Shown: in pieces, positions 1-9,557 of the stretch
Numbering within the stretch: position 1 is the first letter of the stretch
How the letters are laid out: the number at the start of each line of letters is the position of its first letter
NCBI GenBank assembly: GCA_003833135.1
Contig: QZLH01000563.1
Location: 47,419 to 77,259 of the forward strand
Direction of reading: 5' to 3'
Length of the DNA stretch: 29,841 nt
Source of the DNA: Oehlia diaphana
Lineage: Eukaryota > Glomeromycota > Glomeromycetes > Glomerales > Glomeraceae
Notes under the pieces: generated by a model
Told to the model about the DNA's origin: nothing
Database searches by the model: none
What the model saw: the letters and a program-made list of their open reading frames with translations, nothing else
Translations under genes and position numbers: made by a program

Positions 1-865
1 TGAAGTTACATGATATGGATAAAAGTTTAGCCACCAAATTTCCCTCCTTTTAACTGACGCACGAAAGCAAAATGTTTTTTCTTGCAAATAAGTTAATTTC
101 ATTTTTCTCAAAATGATGAAACCGTAGATTTCCCCCTTTTTAACTGACGTACGCCCATATGATAATAAATTAACTTATAGAGTGGAAGCAAGCTTTAAGA
201 AGTCAAAATGTATAATTTAGCGTAAGTCGTGCGGTGATTTGTTGAAGATTGGAATTTCCTGAAAATATAGCACTATAAAGAAATATAGAATGTTAGGAAA
301 TTATTTGAATTACTGAGTTATATCAGAAATTTTTTTTTATTAATAACGCGCACATCCCTTTATTATAGTAAAATTTAGAAATGATACATATTTTATAAAA
401 GGACGTACAATAGACATAACATTAATATCACGTATTAGGTTATTAACCCGTCTAAGACGGAAGTAGGTATTATCTAAACCCACTTATTGAGTTATATCAG
501 AATTATTGAGTTAACATATTTAAATATATTTTTATAAAGATATGACCATCTGAGAAGAAAAATTTAAAAATATTTGACCTTAAATTTTTGTTGCATTTTC
601 TTTATATTTCTTGATAAATCTCGTAAAAACCATAAATATTAGTTAGAATTATATAATACATATACACACATTTTTGAATTACGTATTTTATTAACAAAAA
701 AAAATTCATATCAATACTAGCAATAATGTACAAAAAAAGTACATAAATGTATACATTTTTTTTCTTTTTTTCTTTTTTTTTTTTTTTAGAGTGTTCTAAA
801 ATTTCATAATACTAGTTCATATAACAGTATTATATATACTGTATAAAATTGTACTTTTTTTTCTT
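1..865. other. AT-rich intergenic sequence, no gene seen
   Basis: I see no convincing coding sequence here. The stretch is dominated by A/T runs, including a pyrimidine tract around 755-790 made of T runs broken by single C residues. The phrase gttatatcagaa occurs twice, near 316 and 490, followed by short AT-rich text. Lines near 40-60 and 130-150 share the phrase tttaactgacg, a short direct repeat. This is the downstream side of the nitrate-transporter pseudogene. Confidence 0.5.
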
Positions 866-1420
866 TTATCTTTTTCGGTTAAATTCAAATAATCTCCATC
901 CTTCAATCTTTAATAAAAATAATGCAAATGATATTATCATTACCAAAATTCCAAGTATCGTAAATGACATTGAACTTTGAGGAAATTTTTTGAATACTGC
1001 GGTAAATACTGCACCACCAATACTTCCACCACAACCAATTAGACCTGAAATAACACCCATAAATTTCTGGATTTACAAGAGGTACAATACCAAAAGAAGT
1101 CCCACAACTGACCTAAAAATAATAAATTTTCTTTAGTAAATTATACTCGTGTATAAAATAAAATAAATTCAGTATATAATAAATTATAATAACTTACTTG
1201 AGTGAAATAACTGAATAAAATTAAGTTAACAATAGCTTCAGCTAAACTATTCAAAGTATATGGGAATATAAACAGGAATAAACCTTCCAAAAAGAAGATT
1301 ATAAATTGAACAAGAAGTCTACAACGAATTCCCATTTTTTCATTACCAATATCCGAAAGGAAACCTCCAATGGAACGTGAAAATAAATTCATCAAACCAA
1401 AAAGTGATGGCTCAAGCTAA
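866..1420 (-). pseudogene. NRT2: C-terminal fragment of an NRT2-type nitrate transporter (MFS), frameshifted
   Basis: Two minus-strand pieces match the C-terminal half of nitrate/nitrite porters of the major facilitator superfamily, which import nitrate across the plasma membrane with protons. The upstream piece reads SLFGLMNLFSRSIGGFLSD followed by a membrane helix. The downstream piece carries VSCGTSFGIVPLVNPEI and the glycine-rich signature GLIGCGGSIGG, then a last helix and stop at 866. They are joined by an 85-bp intron (1113-1197) with a GTAAGT donor and a TTTTTAG acceptor, phase 0. One extra base at about 1061-1067 shifts the frame between PEI and MGVISG. A second shift and an in-frame TGA lie just upstream of SLFG (about 1408-1416). 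The N-terminal half, about 300 residues in this family, is not found upstream. I infer a dead fragment, although sequencing errors could explain single shifts. Confidence 0.75.
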
Positions 1421-2271
1421 ACATAGTGCTGGCCAAAATTAAAAATCAGATTAATTCGTCAAAAATAATCGGATACGCCCGTAGTAAACTACGTTGCCAC
1501 CGCATATTTAACAAAAATGATTACAAAATTACACAAATTTATTTATACAAACTAATATAATGCTTGGTTTGATAATATTTCCTAATATGTCAATTCCTAA
1601 GTTATAATCATAAATCCCAAATAATTCCTAATTAATCCCTTTTATTTATAAGAAATGATTTTCATAAAAATATTCAAAATCCTGTTTCTGAAATAAAATC
1701 CTTTTCTGGTCGTGGTTTTTACCCTCGCTCACTTTAACAAAATGTTTTGCAAAACCCTTCTCCACAACTTTTACATCCTCTACTTTCGCGATAAAAATCA
1801 ATTCCTTGAGATTTTTAGCCTTTGACCTTTTTCTTAATTTCCTATATCAATTAAATCCCCACTTCTAAATTGATCTCAATCCTGTTCCCTTATTTGTACT
1901 TTCTTTTTCATGTGATTTCTGATCACCTGAATATAAATAAAATAAACTAATACCCAAAGAACTATGTAACACATATGGCTCAGTTTATACCCTGATCCGG
2001 GAGTTTCACGTGTTACAATACAAATTTTATACACCTAAACTAAATGTATTACTGCGCCCCACAATTAATAAATTCACTAGGTAATTCCTGGCATATACAA
2101 CGGATAATTCTGGATCGATACTCCTTTCTAAATATCGAATTGTCTATTTTCTATGATAAATCAGAGGTTAGATCGATTATTAACAATAAAAAAAAAAATT
2201 ATTATGAATGACTTAGCTACATAATCACAAAAAAAACGAGATTTCTTTTATTTTCATTATCGGTAAATCTA
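1421..2271. other. AT-rich intergenic sequence
   Basis: No gene is recognised, and the expected upstream half of the nitrate transporter is not visible. Small structures only: a hairpin GTAGT-AA-ACTAC at about 1482-1493, and an inverted pair TGTAACAC/GTGTTACA flanking 38 bases around 1965-2017. Confidence 0.45.
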
Positions 2272-2273
2272 TA

Positions 2274-3115
2274 ACGGTGTAGTTAGCCGAAAAATAATTA
2301 GCCGCAACGTGATCCGGTATTCGGGTTAATAGATAACACGTGACATATATATACTGTATATGATGGCGTAGTATAAAGTATAATAAAGTATAATTGTATA
2401 TACTATATAATACGCAAATATATCAATATAACATAAATCAATAAATAAACTTTTTTTCAACAATATTACTTTGATTTTTATTGAACATTTGATTTTTTGA
2501 ACAATGAAATTTTCTTTGGAATTTCGTTTGAATGCCTGTCCTTATTTGTTTAGATTGTCAAACACATATGGTCAAAAAAGCAAGAGAAGTAATATGGAAG
2601 AGGAAAAAAACTGAACGTAATTATGCAGTAGAAAAGGTGCCACAAACCAAAAAGTTGTGTTGGACTCGAAATTTGTTGACTGGAGTTTTGCTAATATTTC
2701 GAAGGAAATTGAACTTTTACCAATTAAAATGATGTAAATATTTGTCAAAAATGTATACTCTCTAAAACTCAAGCCTTTTAAATCCTATCAACTATTAATA
2801 AACGAAATGTTTATTTAGCATTGATTTTGGCATCACACAAAAAATAAAGAAAATAACACGGGTATACTTTAATTAAATTTTAATATAACATAATTACATT
2901 ATTATACTTTATTATTATACTTTATACTACGCCATCTTATGTATATATGTCACGTGCTATCTATCTTTTGAATAGCCGAGTAATCCATACCCGACAATTC
3001 GACAATCCCGACAATCAAAATTTTCAAGTGTCCACTATTTCGAATTTTGCTGTAAACCGGGTCCGGATAATCGGTAATCAGGAATTCGGCTCCGGTTTTC
3101 GGCTAACTACACCAT
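2274..3115. mobile_element. Tc1/mariner-like non-autonomous element, long inverted repeats, TA target site
   Basis: The 842-bp segment begins ACGGTGTAGTTAGCCGAAAA and its other end, read on the minus strand, begins ATGGTGTAGTTAGCCGAAAA. Each end is flanked by TA (2272-2273 and 3116-3117), the target duplication used by Tc1/mariner elements. A second inverted block lies further in: AGATAACACGTGACATATAT at about 2331-2350 and its counterpart at about 2941-2965, both continuing into a GATGGCGTAGTATAAAGTAT stretch. The inverted arms are therefore long, roughly 125 bp on the left, with insertions in the right arm. The 490-bp core shows no transposase; its only ORF (66 codons, 2532-2732) matches nothing I know. 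Confidence 0.75.
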
Positions 3116-3302
3116 TATGGTAAAACTGAACATAAAAAATAGATTGAACAAACTATCTATAATAAAATATTAGTATAAAACAAAAACAAAGATAAATGGA
3201 CAATTATATTTAATAGTTATAATTATGTGTCATTGAAAATAAACAAATTCATAAATTATAAAAATAATTTTTTATTTAGATGTAATTAAGTAAAACATAC
3301 TA

Positions 3303-3511
3303 CCGTATATTGCGGGCCATAGTACCTCGGGTATGATGCAAATTTTGGGATTGACATTGTACTTATTTCAGAAGATTATATAATAATCAGAATATAATTT
3401 CTGGACAAGATTTGATTCTCTAAATGATAAAATCGATAGAAAGGTAACTTTTTCACGTAAAAGGGGTGGGGGATACTATAAATGGGGGTACTATGGCCCG
3501 CAAATATACGG
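3303..3511. mobile_element. 209-bp MITE with near-perfect terminal inverted repeats, TA target site
   Basis: The left end reads CCGTATATTGCGGGCCATAG and the right end, on the minus strand, reads CCGTATATTTGCGGGCCATA. They differ by one T, and the match continues to about 25 bases through GTACC. TA dinucleotides flank it at 3301-3302 and 3512-3513. There is no coding capacity. It sits just downstream of the small-protein gene at 3587, within the duplicated block; the corresponding place in the second block (about 6788) has no such insert. It therefore probably arrived after the duplication. Confidence 0.75.
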
Positions 3512-3586
3512 TAAATAATTTAAATTCTATGAAATTGTCATTATTGCTTGCGCTACTATAGTATTGGAATCAGTATCGATCCACTA

Positions 3587-4012
3587 TCAGGGATTGGATG
3601 TTGAAAAGTACAAAGGAAGAGTTTGTTTCAAGTTACGTTCGAGGTTTAACTTTTGATGCAAAGTTAATGAATTTCTACGTCTCAATTCAGCTACATCAAA
3701 ATCAAATCCATAAAATTCCCTATTTAGCATATTTAAAATTAAAGTATTTGGTAATAATTTACACGTAACATGAAACATCGTCGTGGAGCCATCCAAACTT
3801 TCTAAAAAGAACTCGTAATCATAATTATCATCCAAGAAAATAGAATTTCCTGTACCTTGAAGTTGATCTTGTAAAAATTTCCTACAAGTTATATGATAAA
3901 TATTATTATCATTTTGTGGTTGATAAAATAAACTAAGCTCGACTAATTGATTCTGAATGGGTTGAAGTGTTGTCGTTTGAGCTGAAACTTGGATTGCTGA
4001 ATAAAAAGACAT
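3587..4012 (-). CDS. Uncharacterised small protein, family A1 (141 aa)
   Basis: I do not recognise this protein. It is one of four related minus-strand genes in the window. Shared core in order: QNQLVELSLFYQ near the N terminus, NIYHITCRK, a DDNYDYEFF block, MFHVTCKLL, LNREFYGFDFD, then LTLHQKLNLERNLKQ and LPLYF at the C terminus. The YHITCRK and FHVTCKLL segments resemble each other and suggest an internal repeat of two similar strands. No signal peptide or membrane helix is evident. I chose the Met at 4012 because the paralogues begin a few residues before QN; an in-frame Met at 4090 would add 26 hydrophobic residues that the others lack. The stop is TGA at 3587-3589. It has no introns, and it is probably expressed only if its own promoter survived. 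Confidence 0.55.
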   Translation of the reverse strand: MSFYSAIQVSAQTTTLQPIQNQLVELSLFYQPQNDNNIYHITCRKFLQDQLQGTGNSIFLDDNYDYEFFLESLDGSTTMFHVTCKLLPNTLILNMLNREFYGFDFDVAELRRRNSLTLHQKLNLERNLKQTLPLYFSTSNP

Positions 4013-4330
4013 CTCTACAAATCTGAATAAGACAAAGCTATATCTGTTAGTTATTGAATGGGTGAGTGAAATAAATTTTATAATGAACATATATTAATTT
4101 TGTAATTTAGAATCAACATCCGAAATGTATGCAAGATCGGTGGCGCAGCAAAATTTTGGTAATTTTGGTATTTCGCGTAGTATAATTTTTGTATTTTCGC
4201 TCAGTAAAATTTTTCCATTTCTTCTTAACCCAAAAAAATAATGTGGAAAGAATAGGAAAGAAATTTTTCTTATGTTGAAAATGGAAAGTGGTAATTGTAG
4301 ATTGTTTTATAATTTTTTAACCTTAAGGGA

Positions 4331-4470
4331 GCTTTACATAAAGGGACGGTCCTTGATTTTTAAGTCTCTTACCGTTTTTTCGTTCTTTTTTTGGTTTGAT
4401 ATTGAAATCACTAGGCGTATACGAATCTTCAGATATTGTATACAATTATGAGTTAGTTAAAATAGGTGGT
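4331..4470 (-). pseudogene. Possible C-terminal coding remnant
   Basis: On the minus strand a roughly 40-codon open stretch reads YTISEDSYTPSDFN followed by a lysine-rich segment and ends GPSLYVKLP before a stop. Its composition is less AT-driven than the surroundings. There is no start codon and no recognised relative, so this is weak evidence for a decayed exon and nothing more. Confidence 0.2.
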
Positions 4471-5990
4471 AAAGAAGTGTACATAAAAAAATTCGATGTT
4501 TAGTTCGTAGAGTGGCTGCATACCTTTTATATATGGATGACTTCACGTTTTTTTAGGGTACAGTGTTCTACAATTTTTATTAATATTTTTTTAACTGTGG
4601 CATCCACGGACTTGGAAAGATATGCACTCGCCTTTATTATTCAAAGAAAGTTGTTGTGTAATATGGAATTTTTCTTTTAAAAGAAATTTAGAAATTTTTT
4701 TTTTTAAAATAATTTTTAAAAAAAAGTTTTTTCCTATTCCCATTATTTATAAACAAAATTGTGATAAATTGCGCTTATCACATCGTCACATTGCACATTA
4801 ACTCGGGAATTTTTACTCAGCGAAACCTCGTGATATACATAATAATCAAATCCTGCTTATGAACCTGCTATTATAATTATAAATTATTATGTTATTTAAT
4901 ACTTTCTCTTTAATCGATTTATGAATGATTAAATGATAGATTTCTTCAATAAATTTATGAATTTAAGTAGAATCTTAAATTAATTTAATCGAAAAATTCT
5001 ATTGGGTGACGAAAAATGATCATTTACTTTTCAGCGGTATAGAGCTTCACTATAAAATTTCCTTTAAAGTTATAACCCAATATTTATTTATTTATATTTT
5101 TCGTCATAAGCTAAAAAATATACTGTACATAAAAAATTCATAAAAGCGAAAGTTATATATATTAGTAACAAAGCATCCTTATATATATATACATATATAT
5201 TATTGTGTCGGTGAAGGATTACTCGATCATTAATTATAAATGTCCAAAAAAATCAAAAAAAAAAAAAAAAAAAAAAAATAGTTTTCGATTTGTCAATACA
5301 ATGACCACTTAACAAAAGATTAAATAAAAAAAAAAAATTTTTTATCGGAAGTAGTCATTAATTACTCCGTCTGGCATTGTAACACTAAAAAATCATCTGA
5401 CACATCTGACAGCGAACACTAAAATTATTAACGCAAAATAGGAATAAAAGTTTTGTAACAAAATAAATAAATAATGAGAATAAAAGTTTTTAATTGTCAA
5501 ATTTCTGTATTACAATTAAATTGAGATTATCAACCATTTTTTTTTCATTTCTCTCAAATGGTAATTTTTATGTGTAGGTGAGTATATCTAAAAAATAAAA
5601 AAAAAATAAAAAAAAATTTATACAATTTTAATATTTATAAAAAGTATTTCGGAGTCAATTAATCTAAAGAAATTTTTTTTTTTTTTTTGTATTTTTCACA
5701 TAAATATAATTAATTTATATTTATTTAACCGTACAATATAGTTACTTATTATGATTAAACCGATTATGAACAAGATTTCACGACAAATATTATATCAAAA
5801 TTATATTTATCAAATTTTAGCTTAAAAAAAGTATTGATTTAATAAAAATCATAAAATTCTTTTTTCCCGATCTTTGCACCTTAAACTAGAAGCTATAATG
5901 TACCCCCAAAAAATAGGTCTGTGTAAGGTATACCAGATAACAATTATGCAGGAACATCGAATTTTGTTGTACAACACTCATTTACCACTA
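4471..5990. other. AT-rich intergenic sequence with simple repeats
   Basis: No gene is seen. It holds the 3'-to-5' flank of duplication A up to about 5380, a TA-rich microsatellite at 5179-5203, a poly-A tract of over 20 bases around 5256-5278, and a T run near 5671-5690. From 5390 to 5990 I see nothing recognisable. Confidence 0.4.
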
Positions 5991-5996
5991 ATATGG

Positions 5997-6188
5997 GGAC
6001 CGTGTTCGATCACGTGATTTTTCATAGTAGGGTGATGAATAGGTATGTGACAATTAATTTTTCACAACTCGAAAAAATTTGAAGTCCCCAGGATAAATAG
6101 TAAAAATGGAAAACTGGGATGTGATGGGAGGGGCGACAAATAATTTAATTTCACGTGATCGAACACGGCTTTAGACGTTCCCCTAATC
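5997..6188. mobile_element. 192-bp MITE with 9-bp target duplication (Mutator-like)
   Basis: The direct repeat CTAATATGG flanks the segment at 5988-5996 and 6189-6197. The ends carry CCGTGTTCGATCACGTGA on the left (about 6000) and the same text on the minus strand of the right end (about 6151-6168). The right end has about 19 extra bases outside that block, partly matching the left-end GGGGA. A nine-base duplication is typical of Mutator-type transposition, so I infer a MULE-like MITE. No protein is encoded. Confidence 0.6.
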
Positions 6189-6243
6189 CTAATATGGTAT
6201 ATTATATCAAAAGATTCTCACGCACGCACTTTTCATGCAGTAA

Positions 6244-6704
6244 GACTTTCATAAAGTGATTCAAGCATTACTTTCACATTATTTTAATGTTATCTCTTAT
6301 TTCGTACAACATCTATTAATGCACTTCGGATATTTTAACGAAAAACTCATTGAGCTTAAAATAGAACATAACGTGAATCAAGTTGATTTCGATAGAATGC
6401 GAGCATTTCAAAAGAAATTACAGTCCCCATGAGCTAGTAACCTAGCTTTACCAATTTTTACTAAGCTAATTACTGAAGGATATAGTATTTTAAATGATCA
6501 AGAACTTGCAACTAAAGGAAACGATATGGAGTTATTTCACTTCTTATCCGCAGGCCCTCTTTGCTCTTCAAAAATTACTTCAAAATATCAACAATAAAAA
6601 TACCTATAACTTCCCGTCCAAATCCTACTTGTGAAGATACAGTGCATTAAATTGAATTTATGCAAGCAAGAGCACATAAGGAATATATTGTTACAAAACA
6701 AAAG
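6244..6704 (+). pseudogene. Decayed protein-coding gene, unknown family
   Basis: A clearly coding-like stretch runs from 6244 with the reading DFHKVIQALLSHYFNVISYF, then KLIELKIEHNVNQVDFDRMR, an in-frame TGA at 6430, ASNLALPIFTKLITEGYSIL and NDQELATKGNDMELFHF. A frameshift follows near 6545, where the coding sense seems to pass to QALFALQKLLQNINNKN. After another shift it reads RPNPTCEDTVH, a TAA, and IEFMQARAHKEYIVTKQK up to a possible splice donor (AAG|GTAATA at 6705). At least two stops and two shifts make it a pseudogene. A more decayed relative lies at 24897-25195. I do not recognise the family; sequence loss upstream of 6244 (TAA at 6241) hides the start. Confidence 0.55.
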
Positions 6705-6788
6705 GTAATAAAAATATTTTATTTAGATAAAATCATATAAACATATAAAATTTTCATTTGTAAGAGAACTAAATAAAAAAAATTTAAT

Positions 6789-8105
6789 AAAATAATTTAA
6801 ATACTGTAAGATTGCTATTCTCGTGCCGCTAAAGAATATAAATTTTCATTGGAATCAATATCTCTTCATTATTAGGGATTGGATGTTGAAAAGTACGAGG
6901 GAAGAATTTGCCTTAAGTTACGTTCGAGATTTAACTTTTGATGCAAAGTTAATGAATTTCTACGTCTCAATTCAGTTATATCAAAATCAAATCCATAAAT
7001 TTCCTTATTCAATATATTTAAAATTAAAGAATTTGGTAATAATTTACACGTAACATGAAACATCGTCGTGGAATCATCTAAGTTTTCTATAAAGAACTCG
7101 TAATCATAATTATCGTCCAAGAAGATAGAATTTCCTGTACCTTGAAGATGATCTTGCGTGATTTTCCTACAAGTTATATGATAAATATAATTATCATTTT
7201 GTGGTTGGTAAAATATATTAAACTCAACCATTTGGTTCTGAACTGAGCCTATATCGGACATCATACGTAGGTTTCTATAAATTTTGAATATAATAAGTTA
7301 TAACGATAAAAAATGGGTGAGTTGAGTCAGGCTGATAGTTTCTAAATTTTTTAAATCTTACCTCAAATTTTATCTTTTTTAATTCTAAAGATTTTTAATA
7401 TTTTTTTCGCTGCGGCAACTATTTGCTGCGGCAACCATGGAAAAATAATAAGTTTTAGTTTTTAAATGAATAATTTTAACTTTAAAATTTAAAAGATGTT
7501 CTAAGAATTATGAAAGAATTCGAAAAAAATTTTCAAAAATTGTTTACTCTTGAAAGTTTTTTTTAAGATCTATTTATACCATTAAAAACTTACATATATA
7601 TACGTAAAGATTTGCGGTAAAATATTATGTCCATCAAATTTTCTGTAACACTGACTCGGGTAATTTCAACTCGGAGAATTTCTTTATGTCATGCAATTCT
7701 TTCATTCGAACGAGGAAGTTTAATGGTTAATAATAAATACTTGCCATTATTAATCAATTTTGTCGTGTATGTCTAATAATAGAATATTTCAATAAATTTA
7801 TTAACAGAATCTTAGTTTTATTTAGTATTAATAATTCACATATCGAAAAAAATTTAGTGGACGATGAAAAATGATCTCACTTATATTCAGCAGTATAGGC
7901 GATTCTACATATGTTTGATATTTTATTGAAATTTTCTATTTGTAAATTTTTTTTGTTTATATATTAAATATATCGACTCAAAGTTTTCTTGTATTTTCTA
8001 ACTTTAACGAACTATTCTGTAGTTTACTTTTCGTTAGGATCAGTTTCTTTTTATAAGATAAAAAAAAAAAAATTCTCGGAAGTCTTAATGATTACTCCTT
8101 TTCCT
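6789..8105. repeat. Segmental duplication A, right copy
   Basis: Counterpart of 3514-5380, in the same orientation. Gene, upstream flank and distal landmarks occur in the same order. This copy lacks the 209-bp MITE beside the left copy and is about 550 bp shorter, mainly through losses upstream of the gene. Confidence 0.65.
6872..7264 (-). CDS. Uncharacterised small protein, family A2 (130 aa)
   Basis: Paralogue of the gene at 3587-4012 and very close to it: QNQMVEFNIFYQPQNDN, NIYHITCRK (here YIYHITCRK), DDNYDYEFF, MFHVTCKLL, LNKEIYGFDFD, LTLHQKLNLERNLRQ and SYFSTSNP at the end. Two adjacent Met codons (7264 and 7261) offer starts; either gives the same protein within one residue. The stop is TAA at 6872-6874, followed in frame by two further stops and then RDIDSN, which weakly echoes the DSDD tail of the longer member at 19721-20278. 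The reading frame is intact across the whole core, which argues for recent function despite the decayed neighbourhood. Function unknown. Confidence 0.55.
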   Translation of the reverse strand: MMSDIGSVQNQMVEFNIFYQPQNDNYIYHITCRKITQDHLQGTGNSIFLDDNYDYEFFIENLDDSTTMFHVTCKLLPNSLILNILNKEIYGFDFDITELRRRNSLTLHQKLNLERNLRQILPSYFSTSNP

Positions 8106-8873
8106 TCTTCTTATCCTGTGTTATTTATAATTCTCATAATGGAAATTTCTGAAAGGGTAAAAAGGAATAAAAGAAGAAATATTTTAAAAATGAAATTTAG
8201 AAAGATCATCAATGAATATGATCGAGCTTCATTAAATATTGGTTAGGTCATGTACCATGTACAACACTGGCTAAACTATATAAACTGTACGGCTAAAATT
8301 GTAGACAATAATAGAATCAGTATATTTATTACACAAAATTTAGTATTTTTTACTAATCAGAATCGTTGGTATGCTTAAAGCTGAAAACCGTTTAGATTAT
8401 CGATATTAGATATATCTAAGTAGATATATATAGTAAAAATGTATCAGCTTTTTTACTTGCCATACAATATGGTCTGCATAAAGTTAAAGTACCACGAGAA
8501 AGGTCAGCCAATATTCTTGTATACTGTATTTATTCATGGATGGATGCTAAATAGACCGGTAAAATAGCATAAAATATCAAATTGGACTTAAATTATCGCC
8601 GTTTTCAAAATAGTGTAGTAGGACATATATTCAGGTGAAAAGATTACCGGTAATCATATTGGCAATCATCCGGTAATCATGGTAATCATATAGTAAATTT
8701 TTTTTTTATTCAGAAATTTGTAAAGATCGACAAAAGTCAAAAAAACGTTTCAGATTTTATTAAAAAAAAAAAAAATTAAGTATATAGGTGATCATTCTTA
8801 ATGGGAGTCAATAATATAAACCGGCATTAAATATTTACCGTTGTAACACCAATTTTATAACAAAAAATTTTAC
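7265..8873. other. AT-rich intergenic sequence
   Basis: It holds the flank of duplication A to about 8105. The phrase GCTGCGGCAACNAT occurs twice at about 7411 and 7426. A small cluster of GGTAATCAT units lies at about 8645-8695. A lysine-rich open frame at 8140-8246 looks like chance in A-rich text. No RNA gene was seen. Confidence 0.4.
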
Positions 8874-8895
8874 CTCATGTGACCAGGACCCAGAA

Positions 8896-9091
8896 ATATA
8901 TATATAGGGGTCAGGTGATGAAAAAAATTTTTACGCATTTTTTCAGGGCTGGAATTATGACAATGTCAGTCGGTTACTATACTAGAAATAAAATTCTGAC
9001 TGGTATTATCAAAAATTATCTAAATTAGGAAAGATTTTCATAATTTTTTTAGTTCAAAATACGCAAACTCAAACCTGACCCTTTTATATAT
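8896..9091. repeat. Inverted repeat segment, possible MITE remnant
   Basis: ATATATAGGGGTCAGGT at about 8901-8916 is matched on the minus strand by ATATATAAAAGGGTCAGGT from about 9073-9091, and both arms continue inward to ACGCATTTT and GCGTATTTT. This gives an inverted arm of roughly 40 bases with indels. I could not find a target-site duplication, so the true ends are unknown. Confidence 0.4.
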
Positions 9092-9191
9092 CCTATGTGA
9101 CCGTTGACATTTAAGAGGATGTGAAAAAAAAATAATTTTGGGAGACAAAAAAATATAAAAGTGAAGAATATTTTTAGGTTACGTGAGGTAG

Positions 9192-9413
9192 AAATTTGTA
9201 AACAAGTCACATGATATACATCTGGCTAGATCACCTGACATGATTTATCGAATTATTCAAATTGGCCAAAGGTTAATGGCATCTGAAGTTCGGAATTATA
9301 TTGAATTTCCAATACGTTCAGACTGGTTTCCAGTAGTATATAATGTGTCAGGATGAAATGAAGCAAGGAAAGCATTTTCAATGACAAACATTCAATATTC
9401 TTATGGAGAGTAG
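9192..9413 (+). pseudogene. Protein-coding remnant with one in-frame TGA
   Basis: The frame is open from 9192 (after TAG) to TAG at 9411-9413 except for a TGA at 9354-9356. It reads SPDMIYRIIQIGQRLMASEV, then RNYIEFPIRSDWFPVVYNVSG, the stop, and NEARKAFSMTNIQYSYGE. The mixed composition with W, P, M and aromatic residues is unlike random AT-rich translation, so I judge it a coding remnant. No family is recognised. The single stop sits where a TGG codon would fit, so one mutation may have killed it. Confidence 0.45.
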
Positions 9414-9435
9414 TGGTACATCTCGAATAGTAGTA

Positions 9436-9557
9436 CTGTTTCGTTCAATCTAGACTCATTTGGGTAATTTACTTTAGATCAAATGAATCTTCATTACCAT
9501 ATTTGTCTTAGATCAAACGAAACTGTTTCATTCGATCTAGACTCATTTAGGTAATTT
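9436..9557. repeat. Direct repeat, 35-base unit twice
   Basis: A unit beginning CTGTTTCGTTCAATCTAGAC occupies 9436-9470 and a second, beginning CTGTTTCATTCGATCTAGAC, occupies 9523-9557, a spacing of 87 bases. Between them the reverse motif AGATCAAAYGAA also occurs twice, so the block is a tandem duplication of about 87 bp with internal symmetry. Confidence 0.6.

Larger units (their letters stand above)
3514..5380. repeat. Segmental duplication A, left copy
   Basis: This block is a diverged direct copy of 6789-8105. Matching landmarks in the same order are AATAATTTAAAT at the left edge, the small-protein gene, the phrase ACTCGG...AATTT (about 4801 against 7656), AATAAATTTAT then AGAATCTTA (about 4950 against 7790), GACGAAAAATGATC against GATGAAAAATGATC (about 5007 against 7862), and TCGGAAGT then ATTACTCC (about 5345 against 8076). 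The copies differ by many small indels and by the MITE at 3303-3511. Confidence 0.65.

Noticed and set aside
2532..2772. 66-residue frames on both strands within the mariner-like element
   Set aside because: Short, overlapping on opposite strands, and no transposase motif.
6823..7053. Plus-strand 76-residue frame
   Set aside because: Antisense shadow of the small-protein gene at 6872-7264.
7989..8246. 85-residue plus-strand frame
   Set aside because: A-rich lysine/arginine translation at the edge of duplication A; no relative in the left copy.
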